Assembly: GCA_003666325.1 (NCBI GenBank)
Contig: QPIL01000105.1
Span: 1 to 36,885, forward strand
From: Methylococcales symbiont of Iophon sp. n. MRB-2018
GTDB lineage: Bacteria > Pseudomonadota > Gammaproteobacteria > Methylococcales > Methylomonadaceae
Length of the DNA stretch: 36,885 nt
Reading direction: 5' to 3'
Below, piece by piece: positions 27,101-33,465 of this stretch. The notes beneath the pieces are model-generated. The model worked only from the letters and a program-made list of their open reading frames with translations. It searched no databases and had not been told where the DNA came from. Positions within the stretch are counted from its first letter, which is position 1. Each line of letters starts with the position of its first letter. The position numbers and the translations under genes were made by a program.

Positions 27101-27652
27101 TGTTTGATAATCCGAAGTAAGTAAGGCAGCCTCCCATGTTGTACGGGTATAAATTTGCTTTCGCCAAAAATCATCTGCTAATGCTTGCTTGATGCTACTA
27201 ACATCCCCTGTTAACTCTGAATCAAATAATTGCCCGCTTTCCAAAGCATATTCTGCGAGCATACGCTGACAAAAACCATGTAAGGTAAAAATACTGGCTT
27301 GGTCAATATCAAATAAAGCATGATTGATACGTTGAATAATAAGTTGTGGATCTAGCTGTAAACTATTAAGCCATTTTGTTAAATTATCATCAACCGTTGC
27401 TTGCTCAGAGTTAAAAGCTCGTCTGGCTTCTAGCAAGCGCGTCCTGATCCGATCTTTTAATTCTTCAGTCGCTGCCTGGGTAAAAGTGACGACTAAAATC
27501 TGCTTAATGCTTAGATTTTTCTCAACAACAAAACGTAACACAAGCATAGCAATGGCATAGGTTTTACCTGTACCAGCACTAGCTTCTATTAAATTAATAC
27601 CTGGTAATAACTCGGTTTTTATAGGGTCAAATTTAGCGAATGGTTTTTTCAT
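24128..27652 (-). CDS. recB: Exodeoxyribonuclease V subunit beta
   Basis: RecB of 1174 residues: a UvrD-type 3'-5' helicase with Walker A EASAGTGKT (about 23-31), further motifs such as YLIGDPKQAIYKFRGAD and EFQDTD, and a C-terminal nuclease with LDYKSN at about D1083-K1085, where E. coli has D1080 and K1082. It acts with RecC and RecD in double-strand break repair and degradation of foreign DNA ends. Neither recC nor recD lies next to it in this window. It is downstream of ampD by 18 bases and its end lies close to a dispersed repeat. Confidence 0.95.
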   Translation of the reverse strand: MKKPFAKFDPIKTELLPGINLIEASAGTGKTYAIAMLVLRFVVEKNLSIKQILVVTFTQAATEELKDRIRTRLLEARRAFNSEQATVDDNLTKWLNSLQLDPQLIIQRINHALFDIDQASIFTLHGFCQRMLAEYALESGQLFDSELTGDVSSIKQALADDFWRKQIYTRTTWEAALLTSDYQTPDKFLASVNFITTELKVLPEYEDFNQKLTKLKQLLKDNRMAMVNTLQLIQQSLSEGKFKKQFSDTFDESSQSLIDWMDKNNNLLADFSIFSETGLINALDGKKFKKSQKNPQTSEQQKKVYIQSLEINNTVFETVDYAITKLKLAFRRALLETLGEKLDKKLEQHNILSFDHLISRLDAALRNEGGSALCNEIRQCYQVALIDEFQDTDKNQWFIISKLFHSANHYLYLIGDPKQAIYKFRGADINSYFVAQQQAEHNFTLSYNWRSQPTLVNAINALFKKPKAFYSEHLKFYSTESALTDEQGTLTLNGKKIPPLVLWQLEKCDKNYWSAGKASIKIKQGVVNEILNLLSADFVIQEQSAKKIQAKDIAILVETHVQAQQFQQALNESGITAVINSKQSIFSSAEATDLYILLQAIAHPTHDTLVKQALALPWFNLNGQQLFQLINNEVEYDAWLSRFQNYFLNWQKNGLMTMMRHLMTQEKVQENVFKADQAERTITNLQHLIELLQQAIIDEHLGVNKTLDWLVRNITTAESSKTTADEQQLRLESDGDAVKIITMHSAKGLEFAIVFCPFLWHRGTRLKKEKQLIKCYKNQQMIADLGTEQFELHRLLALEEELAENIRVFYVAVTRAKYRCYINWANVRSKEKANDSAMAYLLDCGEGDFLAQQTQLNSYSLEQADAFEYRLLTTEQSLPANYQTATTSTPLVGRQRQRSLYTSWQMSSYTSLSVLSAYDAIDIPEIATDKARELLLDKVLEPVSNDLPRGAHTGNVIHDLLENIAFNALADNTDISVQRESSCLRYGLKIDVPEKLDQLLNHTVSTLLTTDDSSFKLTQLSEQQCLKEMPFYLPVKSFNTSQINATLKDCPSFQALSEKTISGYLTGFIDLICQHQGKYYVLDYKSNHLPNYEQDTMIKSMREHNYGLQYWIYSLVLHQYLQNRLSGYRYEQHFGGIKYLFVRGMDKNLENSGVYQTRPEISIIQQLSAQLLPE

Positions 27653-27670
27653 CGATTATCAGAATTAAAA

Positions 27671-28234
27671 TTAAATACTGGCTAATGCAGAATTGAGTTT
27701 TTGCCAGTCAAAACTTTCACCCGGGTCGGTTTTTCTTCCCCCTGCAATATCACTGTGGCCCACTATATTATCTACAGATAACTTTGGATAGTGATTGATC
27801 AATAGGCTAATTAACGCAGACAATTGCATATACTGTTGCTCGGTATATTGTTTTGTTTCAAATCCTTCTAGTTCAATGCCGATAGAAAAATCATTACAAG
27901 CATTGCGTCCTTTATATTCAGAAACCCCTGCATGCCAAGCACGTTGATTAAATGCAACATACTGCGTTATTTTACCCGAGCGCTTAATCAATATATGAGC
28001 AGATACTTTTAATTGATAAATTTCTTCAAAGTAAGGGTGTTGTTGTGGAGTTAGCTGATTACAAAACAATTGATCAATAAAGTCATTACCAAATTGCTCT
28101 GGTGGTAAGCTTATGCAATGAATAACAATAAGGGAAATATCTTCTTCTATTGGACGCTGATCAAAATTTTCTGTAGCTACTTTATTAATATTGAGTAGCC
28201 AGTGTTTATCAATTTGCAGCAATTTTTCATTCAT
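27671..28234 (-). CDS. ampD: 1,6-anhydro-N-acetylmuramyl-L-alanine amidase
   Basis: Cytoplasmic zinc amidase (amidase_2 fold) that splits the peptide from anhydro-muramyl fragments during cell-wall recycling, indirectly controlling AmpC induction where present. It is 187 residues. Zinc ligands H39, H160 and D170 are all visible (VIHC, IVGHSDIAGGRKTDPG), and the IGIELEG glutamate near 121 is present. It starts the ampD-recB pair. It faces nadC divergently, as in E. coli and Pseudomonas. Confidence 0.95.
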   Translation of the reverse strand: MNEKLLQIDKHWLLNINKVATENFDQRPIEEDISLIVIHCISLPPEQFGNDFIDQLFCNQLTPQQHPYFEEIYQLKVSAHILIKRSGKITQYVAFNQRAWHAGVSEYKGRNACNDFSIGIELEGFETKQYTEQQYMQLSALISLLINHYPKLSVDNIVGHSDIAGGRKTDPGESFDWQKLNSALASI

Positions 28235-28343
28235 AGTTCAAATATAAAAGGGGCGTGTTAGTTAAATAGCTCTCGCAATCACCTTCCGTATAATGCCTTA
28301 TTTTCAGTCAAGATACAGCAACCATTTAATTTTATTCCTGCTA

Positions 28344-28430
28344 AGAAAACCACGCATTAGCCCTATTGGCATCCCTCAACACATTATCGTCAGAGGCAAC
28401 AGCCGTCAAGTTTGCTTTACTAATGAAAAG
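28344..28430 (+). pseudogene. Remnant of a RAYT (REP-associated tyrosine transposase) N-terminus
   Basis: Translates as RKPRISPIGIPQHIIVRGN followed by SRQVCFTNEK, the typical start of a RAYT/IS200-like TnpA_REP. It is cut off after about 29 codons by the adjoining heptamer array, and the array continues the frame as DSGLKTKD then a stop. No promoter, start codon or HUH catalytic domain remains. It is a fossil. Confidence 0.75.
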
Positions 28431-28497
28431 GACTCAGGACTAAAGACTAAAGACTAAAGACTAAGGGCTAAGGGCTAAGGACTAAGGGCTAAAGACC
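28431..28497. repeat. Heptamer array 2
   Basis: GGACTCAG, GACTAAA and GGGCTAA units, about nine or ten, then CCCCTTGATTTTTGG. It follows directly on the RAYT remnant. Confidence 0.9.
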
Positions 28498-28551
28498 CCT
28501 TGATTTTTGGCTGATCATTTTAAAAAGTATGAAGTTGCTTTAGTTTATATA

Positions 28552-29412
28552 ATGAGCAATCTTTTTACTGAACACATTTTTAATGCTATGACACAACCCT
28601 GTACTGACCAGATTCGTTTATTTCTTCAGGAAGATATAGGAACGGGAGATATTACTGCCAGCATTATTCCAGATACAATTAAAGCCAGTGCCTCCGTTAC
28701 TACCCGTGAGAATATGGTGCTTTGTGGGCAAGCTTGGTTTGATAGTGTATTTAAGATTTTAAATGCTAATATAACTATTAAATGGCTTAAGCGAGAAGGT
28801 AGTTATTGCCAAAAAAACACTTTACTATGTGAGCTAAAAGGCTCTGCTAAAGACTTATTAACTGGCGAAAGAACGGCTCTTAATATTTTGCAAACATTAT
28901 CGGCTACGGCAACAATTGCCAAGCAATATGCTGATGCTGTTTCGGGTACACATTGCAAAGTGTTAGATACCAGAAAAACAATACCAGGACTTAGGAATGC
29001 GCAAAAATATGCAGTCAGTTGTGGTGGCTGTTTTAATCACAGAACAGGCTTGTACGATGGCGTATTAATTAAAGAAAATCATATTATAGCCGCAGGATCT
29101 ATAGCTTTGGCTGTTAGTGCGGCAAGAAAAATAAGTAACGTCATTGTTGAGGTAGAGGTTGAGTCGCTCAATGAATATCAACAAGCTATATTGGCCAATC
29201 CTGACCGGATTATGCTGGATAATTTTTCTTTAGCCGATATGAAAACAGCAGTCTCATTAAATGATACAAATATTGAGTTAGAAGCATCGGGTGATATTAG
29301 TTTAAAGAATATCCGAGAAATTGCAGAAACGGGGGTAGACTTTATTTCTATCGGTGCTTTAACCAAACACATCCAGGCTATCAATCTATCTTTACGAATG
29401 ACTATGGAGTAA
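28552..29412 (+). CDS. nadC: Nicotinate-nucleotide pyrophosphorylase (quinolinate phosphoribosyltransferase)
   Basis: Converts quinolinate and PRPP to nicotinate mononucleotide in NAD synthesis. The protein is 286 residues from the ATG at 28552. Family motifs include EDIGTGDITA, LDTRKTIPGLRNAQKYAVSC, GGCFNHRTGLYDGVLIKENH and EVEVESLNEYQQA. A TTG 45 bases upstream lies in the repeat tail and is rejected. It is followed five bases later by the flavin reductase gene, and faces ampD, as in E. coli. Confidence 0.97.
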   Translation: MSNLFTEHIFNAMTQPCTDQIRLFLQEDIGTGDITASIIPDTIKASASVTTRENMVLCGQAWFDSVFKILNANITIKWLKREGSYCQKNTLLCELKGSAKDLLTGERTALNILQTLSATATIAKQYADAVSGTHCKVLDTRKTIPGLRNAQKYAVSCGGCFNHRTGLYDGVLIKENHIIAAGSIALAVSAARKISNVIVEVEVESLNEYQQAILANPDRIMLDNFSLADMKTAVSLNDTNIELEASGDISLKNIREIAETGVDFISIGALTKHIQAINLSLRMTME

Positions 29413-29417
29413 ACCTC

Positions 29418-29909
29418 ATGATAAGTGATGCCAAATCGTTAATGAAAAATATAACACATGGTGTTTATTTGATTAGCGTTAAATCTAAACAACAGCAAAA
29501 TGCATTTACTGCTGCCTGGCTTATGCAAGTTTCCTTTAACCCTTTATTAGTTTGTTTTAGTATTAATCCTCAAAATCGAAGTTATAAATTGTTAAAAGAA
29601 AGTGGGGTTTGTTGCATCAGCGTATTGAATAATGAGCAATTTATTGAAGCCGATCATTTTGGACATTCTAATATTACAGATAAAATGCAAGGGTTTAATT
29701 GGCTAAAAACTAAAACCGGCTTATCTGCACTGTCTGATAGCTTGGCTTATATTGAATGTCGCGTTGATCATTATTCTGCGGCAGGAGATCATCAATTGGT
29801 GATTTGTGAAGCCATTAATGGTGTGGTATTAAATAATGAAACGCCTATGTTATATAACGACACTGAAAACATGGATAACAAGGATTCAGGACTAAAGACT
29901 AAAGACTAA
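29418..29909 (+). CDS. Flavin reductase-like FMN-binding protein with repeat-derived tail
   Basis: A 163-residue split-barrel flavoprotein of the flavin reductase family, which may reduce FMN or bind it for a partner enzyme; the partner is unknown. The segments HGVYLISVKSKQQQNAFTAAW, VSFNPLLVCFSINPQ and GVCCISVLNNEQFIEADHFG fit the family. Its last residues, about DSGLKTKD, are encoded by the heptamer array beginning near 29880, so the natural C-terminus has probably been replaced. It is five bases after nadC. Confidence 0.8.
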   Translation: MISDAKSLMKNITHGVYLISVKSKQQQNAFTAAWLMQVSFNPLLVCFSINPQNRSYKLLKESGVCCISVLNNEQFIEADHFGHSNITDKMQGFNWLKTKTGLSALSDSLAYIECRVDHYSAAGDHQLVICEAINGVVLNNETPMLYNDTENMDNKDSGLKTKD

Positions 29910-29930
29910 AGACTCAGGACTAAAGACCCT
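29880..29930. repeat. Heptamer array 3
   Basis: Roughly seven units of GATTCAG, GACTAAA and GACTCAG, followed by CCCTTGTTTTTG. Its beginning forms the C-terminal codons of the flavin reductase. Confidence 0.9.
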
Positions 29931-29965
29931 TGTTTTTGTTGAGTTTATTATTATAAATTAAACAA

Positions 29966-30165
29966 ATATCATAGATAAATCAACCAGTATTTGGTAAAAT
30001 AACGCCTATTTCTTGGTCGTTTTTCTTAAAAAATATACTAACAAAATCAACCCCACATACAGGGCAACTAAACCTCTTTCATTCAGAGTTATTTGTTGAT
30101 CAGGGTATAAGATCCGCTTCACTCCCTCCGTCATTCCTGCATGTTCTAAGCAGGAATCCAGGCGT
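29966..30165. repeat. Dispersed repeat block, copy B (longest)
   Basis: Left part CATAGATAAATCAACC, ATTTGGTAAAATAAC, TATTTCTTGG is shared with copy C; the middle ACTAACAAAATCAACCCC and CAGGGCAACTAAACCTC is shared with A and C; the right hairpin ATTCCTGC (30133-30140) / GCAGGAAT (30150-30157) is shared with A. No coding frame is evident. Confidence 0.85.
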
Positions 30166-30181
30166 TATATTTTAGAAACAA

Positions 30182-30209
30182 TTGACATTGGTATAACTTT
30201 GGTTATACT
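30182..30209 (+). promoter_or_regulatory. mazEF promoter with overlapping palindromic operator
   Basis: TTGACA at 30182-30187 and TATACT at 30204-30209 with a 16-base spacer make a near-consensus sigma-70 promoter. The perfect palindrome GTATAAC-TTTG-GTTATAC (30191-30208) covers the spacer and -10 box, so a bound RHH antitoxin would block it. Transcription would start near 30216, the A of the antitoxin ATG, giving an almost leaderless message. Confidence 0.75.
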
Positions 30210-30215
30210 GAGGCT

Positions 30216-30452
30216 ATGAAAACAGCAATATCAATTCCAGACCCTATCTTTCAGTCAGCAGAAATAATGGCTCATCACTTAGCTATTTCTCGTAGCGAAT
30301 TATTTACGAAAGCCATCTCTGAATATCTAGATACACATAAATATCGAGATGTCACTGAATCCTTAAATCAAGTATATAACGAACTCTCATCAAGCTTAGA
30401 TGAAGAATTGGTCTCAATGCAGTTAGATTCTATTGATAAGGAAATTTGGTAG
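30216..30452 (+). CDS. Ribbon-helix-helix antitoxin, MazE-like
   Basis: A 78-residue antitoxin with an N-terminal RHH fold: MKTAISIPDPIFQSAEIMAHHLAISRSELFTKAISEYL. The C-terminal acidic helix (LSSSLDEELVSMQLDSIDKEIW) would mask the toxin. It overlaps the toxin gene by one base (TAGTG). Its own palindromic operator lies directly upstream, implying self-repression. The message may be leaderless, since no ribosome site precedes the ATG. Confidence 0.88.
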   Translation: MKTAISIPDPIFQSAEIMAHHLAISRSELFTKAISEYLDTHKYRDVTESLNQVYNELSSSLDEELVSMQLDSIDKEIW

Positions 30453-30790
30453 TGAAACGAGGAGAAGTATGGTGGGCTTCAATGGGGGAGCCAAGAGGTT
30501 CTGAGCCTGGCTATCGTCGTCCAGTTGTTATTGTTTCTACAAACGAATTTAATCGAAGTCTTATTCAAACAGTAATTGTCGCTGTTGTAACATCAAATTT
30601 ACGTTTAGTAGACGCTCCAGGTAATTTTAAAATAACAAAGAAACAGTCAAATCTGAGTAAAGATTCTGTTGTGAATGTATCCCAATTAATTACGCTAGAC
30701 AAAACGTTTTTAACTGAAAAAATAGAAAAATTAAATCCAAAGAACATTAATTTCCTAAATGAAGGCATAAAGTTAGTACTTGGAGTATAA
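30452..30790 (+). CDS. MazF/PemK-type mRNA interferase toxin
   Basis: A 112-residue ribonuclease toxin of the PemK/MazF fold, which cuts mRNA at short sequence motifs. MKRGEVWWASMGEPRGSEPGYRRPVVIVS is the canonical N-terminus with the conserved RP and the GSEP loop; the strand TVIVAVVTSN and the later VVNVSQLITLDK also fit. The GTG start at 30452 overlaps the antitoxin stop; an upstream TTG at 30446 would overlap further. The conserved residues look intact, so it is probably functional. Confidence 0.93.
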   Translation: MKRGEVWWASMGEPRGSEPGYRRPVVIVSTNEFNRSLIQTVIVAVVTSNLRLVDAPGNFKITKKQSNLSKDSVVNVSQLITLDKTFLTEKIEKLNPKNINFLNEGIKLVLGV

Positions 30791-30868
30791 ATCAAATAAA
30801 CGTGGAGGGGGGAAACAGCTAGCCGCGTTTTTAAAGGTCATTTTTTTAGTTTAAATTCGGGCTACCTA

Positions 30869-30887
30869 GTCAATCCTTAAAAACACC
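30869..30887 (-). repeat. Inverted end motif, left of the IS remnant
   Basis: AGTCAATCCTTAAAAAC is the near-exact reverse complement (17 of 18 bases) of the motif at 31693-31709, so the pair may be terminal inverted repeats of the element holding the transposase remnant. Both are adjoined by TA on the outside. It is the inverted member of the family also seen at 16189, 18069 and 31887. Confidence 0.6.
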
Positions 30888-30923
30888 ATAACAACTTGAT
30901 TTATAATAATAAAACCAACAAAA

Positions 30924-31048
30924 ACCATAGATAAATCAACCAATATTTGGTAAAATAACACTTATTTCTTGGCCGTTTTGCTGATAAAAATAGGCTAACA
31001 AAATCAACCCCAAACACAGGGCAACTAAACCTCTTTCATTCGGAGTTA
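30924..31048. repeat. Dispersed repeat block, copy C
   Basis: Matches the left and middle of copy B (CATAGATAAATCAACC, CTAACAAAATCAACCCC, CAGGGCAACTAAACCTC) but loses the right hairpin where transposase sequence begins. It lies between the left end motif and the transposase, so the block or the IS was inserted later. Confidence 0.8.
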
Positions 31049-31060
31049 TTTTCCCAATTA

Positions 31061-31636
31061 GACACCAAAGACCCTTTAATACAGCTAGCCAACACTATTA
31101 ACTGGACAGTCTTTGATAATGCTTTTGAGAAGTATTATTGCCAAGACAATGGCAGACCCTCAAAACCCATTAGACTGATGATGGGTTTGCTTCTTCTTAA
31201 ACAGCTTGAGAATCTATCTGATGAGCGTGTTAACCCTAGAGTCTGCCATTGCTCATGAAAATAGCAACCGAGACAGGTAAAAGCCTATCAAGCAAGCAGA
31301 GGCTATGTTGGTGCTAAAGAAGTGTTAGGTGCAAAAATCATTCTGCCTAAAAAGGCACTCAAAAAAGATAATCGCTATCAACGCGATAAAAAGCACAAAC
31401 TGTGTAAAAGACAAGCAGCCATAGAGCCTATCATTGGTCATCTTAAAGCAGACTTTAGATTATCCAGAAACCTGCTTAAAGGGCAGATTGGCGATGAGAT
31501 TAATGTATTAATAGCTGCCTGTGTCTGGAATTTGAGAAAGTGGCTAGTAATGGTCGGTATTTTTTTATTTTTGCAAAAAATACGCTATTTTTTTATAAAA
31601 AACCATAGTTTTTTGTTGTGCCATATAAAAACTTAA
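31061..31636 (+). pseudogene. IS5-type transposase remnant, internally deleted
   Basis: The N-terminal part (31061-31258) reads DTKDPLIQLANTINWTVFD and continues with GRPSKPIRLMMGLLLLKQL and NLSDERV, then runs out at a stop at 31256-31258. The C-terminal part from about 31287 reads AYQASRGYVGAKEVLGAKII, with AIEPIIGHLKADFRLSRN and WNLRKWL near the end. The middle, including most of the DDE catalytic region, is missing, and the two parts are in different frames. It cannot encode an active transposase. Confidence 0.85.
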
Positions 31637-31692
31637 AATCAAATAGAATTTAGCTGTTTTTAGGCTGATAGAGGTGGTTTTTGGTTTAGGTT

Positions 31693-31709
31693 TTTAAGGG
31701 TTGACTACC
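31693..31709 (+). repeat. Right-hand end motif of the IS remnant
   Basis: TTTTTAAGGGTTGACTA, the same motif as 16189-16209, here 57 bases after the end of the transposase remnant. Its partner in opposite orientation is at 30869-30887. Confidence 0.6.
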
Positions 31710-31712
31710 TAA

Positions 31713-31903
31713 TTGCATTTCCACTATCCCTGGTGGGCAAACGCACCCTACTTCTAGGGTTATCCCCAGAAGATCCGTAGGGTGCGTTCCACGCACCAGA
31801 ACTAATCAAAAATCAAGGAATCTTTAGTCTTTAGTCTTTAGTCCTGAGTCCTGAGTCCTGAGTCCTGAGTCCTGAGTCCTGAGTCTTTTTAAGGCTTGGC
31901 TAT
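31713..31903. repeat. Mosaic repeat module with hairpin and heptamer array 4
   Basis: TGCATTTCCAC and CAAACGCACCCTAC as at 18010-18049, then a hairpin between AACGCACCCTAC and GTAGGGTGCGTT near 31738-31788, then ATCAAAAATCAAGGAATC and an inverted heptamer array (31820-31886: TCTTTAG and TCCTGAG units), ending in the end motif AAGGCTTGGCTA at 31887-31903. Confidence 0.8.
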
Positions 31904-32009
31904 TCAATACGCACTAAAATGAAACAATAAGTCGTTGGTTTTATTGGAATGCATAATAGCTTCTATGGTATCCTGAGCGGTTTATTTAATTATTAACACA
32001 GAAAATACA

Positions 32010-33455
32010 ATGAAAGCAAATATTGGTTTATTCGGTTTAGCTGTTATGGGGCAAAATCTGGTTCTGAATATGAATGACAATGGTTATAAAGTAGCTGTTT
32101 ATAATCGTACCCGAAATTTAACCGATAAATTCATGCGTGGTGGTGCAAAAGAAACTGAAATCATGCCTACGTATTCCTTAGAGGAGTTCGTTAACAGTAT
32201 TGAAGTTCCGCGTAAAGTTATGCTAATGGTTAAAGCAGGTGAAGTTGTTGATAAATGTATTGCCGGTTTACTTCCTTTCTTATCGGAGGGTGACATTATT
32301 ATTGATGGTGGCAATTCACTTTTTACCGATTCTAATCGCCGTACAAGCTATCTAAGAGAAAAAGGTATTTTATTTATTGGTACTGGTGTTTCTGGCGGTG
32401 AAGAGGGTGCAAGACACGGGCCTTCTATTATGCCAGGCGGAAATAAAGACGCTTGGGAAAGCGTTAAACCTATTTTTCAAGCCATCAGCGCTAAAGTAGA
32501 TGGTGCCCCTTGTTGTCAGTGGGTGGGTGAAAATGGTGCTGGGCATTATGTAAAAATGGTACACAATGGCATTGAATATGGTGACATGCAGCTTATATGC
32601 GAAGCCTATCAGCTCATGCATGAGGGCTTAGGACTTAGCATTGATGAAATTCAAGCTATTTTTACTGAATGGAATAAAGGGGTTTTAGATTCTTACCTAG
32701 TTGAAATAACAGCCAATATTCTCGCTTTTAAAGATGAAAATGGCGAACCTCTGGTGAACAATATTTTGGATACTGCTGGACAAAAAGGCACAGGAAAGTG
32801 GACAGGGATAAATGCACTGGATATGGGTATTCCACTTACATTGATCGCTGAATCTGTTTTTGCTCGCTGTTTATCAGCGCAAAAAGAGGAAAGAATCAAA
32901 GCTGCTCAACATTTACCTAAGCAAGCAAAACCATTCTCTGGTGATAAACAAGCCATGGTTAACGCCATTCGTGATGCCCTTTATGCTTCAAAAATAATTT
33001 CTTATGCACAAGGTTTCCAGCTAATGCGCGAAGCAGCAAAAGAATATGACTGGAATCTAAATTACGGCGATATTGCTTTGATGTGGAGAGGTGGTTGCAT
33101 TATTCGCAGTCAATTTCTAAGAGATATTAAAAAAGCGTATGAAAAAGATCCACAATTAGAAAATCTGTTATTAGCCGATTTCTTTTCAAGTGCCATGTCA
33201 ACAGCAGATGCTGGCTGGCGTAAAGCGGTTATATTAGGCATTGAGCTTAATCTACCCACCCCTGCATTTTCTTCTGCTCTAGCCTATTTTGATGGCTATC
33301 GTACGGCTCGATTACCTGCTAATTTACTACAAGCACAACGTGATTATTTTGGTGCACATAGCTATGAGCGTCTTGACAAACCCAGAGGTGAATTTTTCCA
33401 TACCAACTGGACAGGTCAAGGTGGCAACACTGCATCATCCACATACAACGCATAG
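32010..33455 (+). CDS. gnd: 6-phosphogluconate dehydrogenase, NADP-dependent, decarboxylating
   Basis: Oxidatively decarboxylates 6-phosphogluconate to ribulose 5-phosphate with NADPH. The 481-residue length matches the long, NADP-type Gnd. The Rossmann start [16 protein letters not shown], the substrate site [16 protein letters not shown], the catalytic-lysine region [20 protein letters not shown] and the C-terminal [19 protein letters not shown] are all present. It leads the gnd-zwf-pgl run, so the genes for all three oxidative steps are next to each other. In methanotrophs this would also serve dissimilatory formaldehyde oxidation, an inference here. Confidence 0.97.
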   Translation: MKANIGLFGLAVMGQNLVLNMNDNGYKVAVYNRTRNLTDKFMRGGAKETEIMPTYSLEEFVNSIEVPRKVMLMVKAGEVVDKCIAGLLPFLSEGDIIIDGGNSLFTDSNRRTSYLREKGILFIGTGVSGGEEGARHGPSIMPGGNKDAWESVKPIFQAISAKVDGAPCCQWVGENGAGHYVKMVHNGIEYGDMQLICEAYQLMHEGLGLSIDEIQAIFTEWNKGVLDSYLVEITANILAFKDENGEPLVNNILDTAGQKGTGKWTGINALDMGIPLTLIAESVFARCLSAQKEERIKAAQHLPKQAKPFSGDKQAMVNAIRDALYASKIISYAQGFQLMREAAKEYDWNLNYGDIALMWRGGCIIRSQFLRDIKKAYEKDPQLENLLLADFFSSAMSTADAGWRKAVILGIELNLPTPAFSSALAYFDGYRTARLPANLLQAQRDYFGAHSYERLDKPRGEFFHTNWTGQGGNTASSTYNA

Positions 33456-33465
33456 GGTAAAAACA

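Larger units (their letters stand above)
28235..28551. other. Divergent intergenic region of ampD and nadC
   Basis: This 317-base gap holds the RAYT remnant (28344-28430) and a heptamer array (28431-28497) followed by CCTTGATTTTTGG. Promoters for both genes must lie here or partly within the repeats; none is clear. Confidence 0.6.
29910..30215. other. Gene-free region before mazE
   Basis: This 306-base gap is repeat debris plus the promoter of the mazEF pair. It holds the end of heptamer array 3, copy B of the dispersed block, and the promoter/operator at 30182-30209. Confidence 0.65.
30791..32009. other. Repeat-dense gene-free region between mazF and gnd
   Basis: In order: an inverted end motif (30869-30887), dispersed block copy C, an IS5-type transposase remnant (31061-31636), the right-hand end motif (31693-31709), a mosaic module with a hairpin, heptamer array 4 and the gnd upstream region. 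No intact gene. Confidence 0.7.

Noticed and set aside
28507-28551. Extended nadC start from a TTG
   Set aside because: The TTG lies within the repeated CCTTGATTTTTGG flank, and the ATG at 28552 gives the normal protein length.
23613-31886. Heptamer arrays as CRISPR arrays
   Set aside because: There are no unique spacers; units are contiguous seven-base repeats, and no cas genes are present.
33289-33465. Extended zwf start inside gnd
   Set aside because: The first 59 codons overlap gnd in another frame; the family start and its spacing fit the ATG at 33466.
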